Of a DNA stretch of 64,000 nucleotides, positions 62,939 to 64,000 are shown piece by piece. Under the pieces are notes generated by a model. That model saw only the letters and a program-made list of their open reading frames with translations. It made no database searches and was not told where the DNA came from. This DNA is from CAVTGO01 sp963734275 (GTDB taxonomy: Bacteria > Actinomycetota > UBA4738 > HRBIN12). Within the stretch, counting starts at the first letter, position 1, and every line of letters begins with the position of its first letter. The stretch lies in contig CAVTGO010000010.1 of assembly GCA_963734275.1 (NCBI GenBank), forward strand, positions 1 through 64,000, given 5' to 3'. A program made the translations under genes and the position numbers.

Positions 62939-64000
62939 CGGCCGAGAGGAGCTCCCGCAGCCGAGGCTCGATCGCGTCCAGTGAGGCGCCGGCGGCGTCA
63001 CCCTTCGGCCCACCAGAGAAGGCGAGCCCCGGCTTGCCACCTGCCCCCCCGCCTACCAGATCGGCCGCGGGCCGCAACAGCTCGGGCGCCGTGACCCCGC
63101 GCGCCACGAGGTTCGGAGAGACGGCCGCGACCAGCAGGGCCTTGCCGCCCCGACCCGACGCCAGGACCACGGCGGCGCCCTCGGGGTCCTCGAGCCGGTT
63201 CACCACGTCCTGGGCGAGGGCTCGCAGCTCGTCCGCCTCGGCGTCGTGCTCGGACGCGACGAGCCGGATGCCGTCCACGACGCGCGTCGCGGTCGCCAGC
63301 TGCTCGGCGACGCCTCGCTGCTGCTCCTTGTCCTTCTTCCCCTGCTCGCTCTCGATCCGCTTCACGCGCTCGACGAGCTGCCGAGCGCGCTCGGCGGCGT
63401 TCCTCGGGTCGGTCCCGAGGGCGCCGGCTACGGCGCGGAGCCACTCGCGCTCGGCGTTGATCTCGCGCAGGGCCTCGGGCCCTACGACGGCCTCCACGCG
63501 CCGCATCCCGGCACCGATGGAGCCCTCGTGCAGGATCCGGACCGTCCCGATGTGGCCGGTGTGGTGGACGTGCGTGCCGCCGCACAGCTCGACCGAGTAC
63601 TCGCCGACCTCGACGACGCGCACGAAGTCCCCGTACTTCTCGCCGAACAGCGCGATCGCGCCCTGGTTCCTCGCCTCCTCGAACGTCGTCTCGTAGATCG
63701 TGACCTGCTCGTCGTCCGAGGTCTTCCCGTTGGCGATCTCCTCGGCCTGCTCGAGCGCGTCCCAGCCGACGGCCGAGTGGTGCGGGAAGTCGAACCGCAA
63801 GCGTCCGGGTGCGACGAGCGAACCCGCCTGGCGGGCATGCTCGCCGAGGATGTGCTTCAAGGTCCAGTGGACGATGTGGGTCGCCGTGTGCGCCCGCGTG
63901 GTGGCCTCACGGCGCTCGGCGTCGACCTGACCATGCGCTTCGTCGCCCTCGTGGATCTCACCGGACTCCACGACGCCGGCGTGCACGATCACGTCGCCGG
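62931..64000 (-). CDS. alaS: Alanyl-tRNA synthetase, C-terminal part (runs off the window)
   Basis: About the last 355 residues are present; the catalytic N-terminus lies beyond the right edge. The editing domain has the zinc motif RTHTATHIVHWTLKHIL-type (TTRAHTATHIVHWTLKHILG, HxxxH) and the second part VELCGGTHVHHTGHIGTVRI (CxxxH). The C-terminal oligomerisation and tRNA-binding (C-Ala) domain reads LASGRGGKALLVAAVSPNLV and GGGGAGGKPGLAFSGGPKGD-like (VGGGAGGKPGLAFSGGPK). It ends LLSAGD at TGA 62931-62933. Confidence 0.94.
   Translation of the reverse strand, partial: GDVIVHAGVVESGEIHEGDEAHGQVDAERREATTRAHTATHIVHWTLKHILGEHARQAGSLVAPGRLRFDFPHHSAVGWDALEQAEEIANGKTSDDEQVTIYETTFEEARNQGAIALFGEKYGDFVRVVEVGEYSVELCGGTHVHHTGHIGTVRILHEGSIGAGMRRVEAVVGPEALREINAEREWLRAVAGALGTDPRNAAERARQLVERVKRIESEQGKKDKEQQRGVAEQLATATRVVDGIRLVASEHDAEADELRALAQDVVNRLEDPEGAAVVLASGRGGKALLVAAVSPNLVARGVTAPELLRPAADLVGGGAGGKPGLAFSGGPKGDAAGASLDAIEPRLRELLSAGD

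Overview
The window reads as a composite of several unrelated genomes joined end to end, most likely a chimeric metagenome contig. Coding style, indel load and gene content all change abruptly at about 3735, 8485, 24155, 28002, 31390 to 31890 and 32832. Four of these joins (8485, 24155, 28002, 32832) cut through the middle of recognisable genes. No tRNA, rRNA or CRISPR array was seen.

Layout. (A) About 1-3735: remnants of a possible defence or stress island, namely the C-terminal part of an SF2/SNF2-type helicase, an ARPP-1-type protein, and an HSP90/sacsin-like ATPase whose ATP-site motifs are in the wrong order. (B) About 3735-8485: a planctomycete-like segment (conserved membrane-anchored coiled-coil protein, Rrf2 regulator, lspA, dksA-like gene, thrC). 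Almost every gene is broken by single-base indels. (C) About 8485-24155: a nucleoside transporter fragment, a HepT/MntA toxin-antitoxin pair, a lone Phd-type antitoxin, a PATAN (DUF4388) protein, a DUF937 protein, a hybrid histidine kinase, and a chemosensory operon (cheA end, cheW, soluble MCP, PAS-HEAT protein, cheR, cheB, cheY, cheC). Three large palindromic REP-like arrays interrupt the operon. Genes after the transporter are intact as far as the cheA end, which has one frameshift. The style suggests Acidobacteriota (Blastocatellia-like), but this is tentative. (D) About 24155-28002: a very GC-rich dnaK-grpE-dnaJ-hspR-clpB heat-shock operon of actinobacterial type, full of frameshifts. (E) About 28002-32832: mostly alphaproteobacterial (Rhizobiales-like) stress genes (catalase HPII end, DUF892, DUF72, AlkB-like, isochorismatase-type hydrolase), with an unrelated beta-repeat protein fragment inside. 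(F) 32832-64000: GC-rich actinobacterial chromosome, clean apart from its first 3 kb.

Block F is the best region. It holds the pyrimidine operon pyrR-pyrB-pyrC-carA-carB with a PyrR-binding leader. Beside it lie tatA with a sigma/anti-sigma-like pair, and the translation and shikimate run aroC-aroK-aroB-aroQ-pepP-efp-nusB. A complete monoderm type IV pilus locus (pilB, pilT, pilC, pilin, three prepilin-like genes, pilD, pilM, pilN, pilO and a pilP-like gene) is inserted between aroE and aroC. The end nearest the window edge carries alaS, ruvX, mltG and aroE. Nearly all genes run on the minus strand with stop/start overlaps, so long polycistronic transcripts are likely.

The most interesting new signal is in the pilus locus. 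Two tandem BldC/excisionase-like winged-helix genes precede pilM. Their leader contains seven head-to-tail copies of a 9-bp repeat in exact register, just downstream of a good promoter and overlapping the ribosome binding site. The same hexamer recurs as an inverted repeat upstream of the major pilin gene. This suggests an autoregulated BldC-type circuit controlling pilus genes. Other points of interest are the PAS-HEAT protein coupled to a soluble MCP, the motif-permuted ATPase, and a perfect 22-bp palindrome upstream of the Rrf2 gene.
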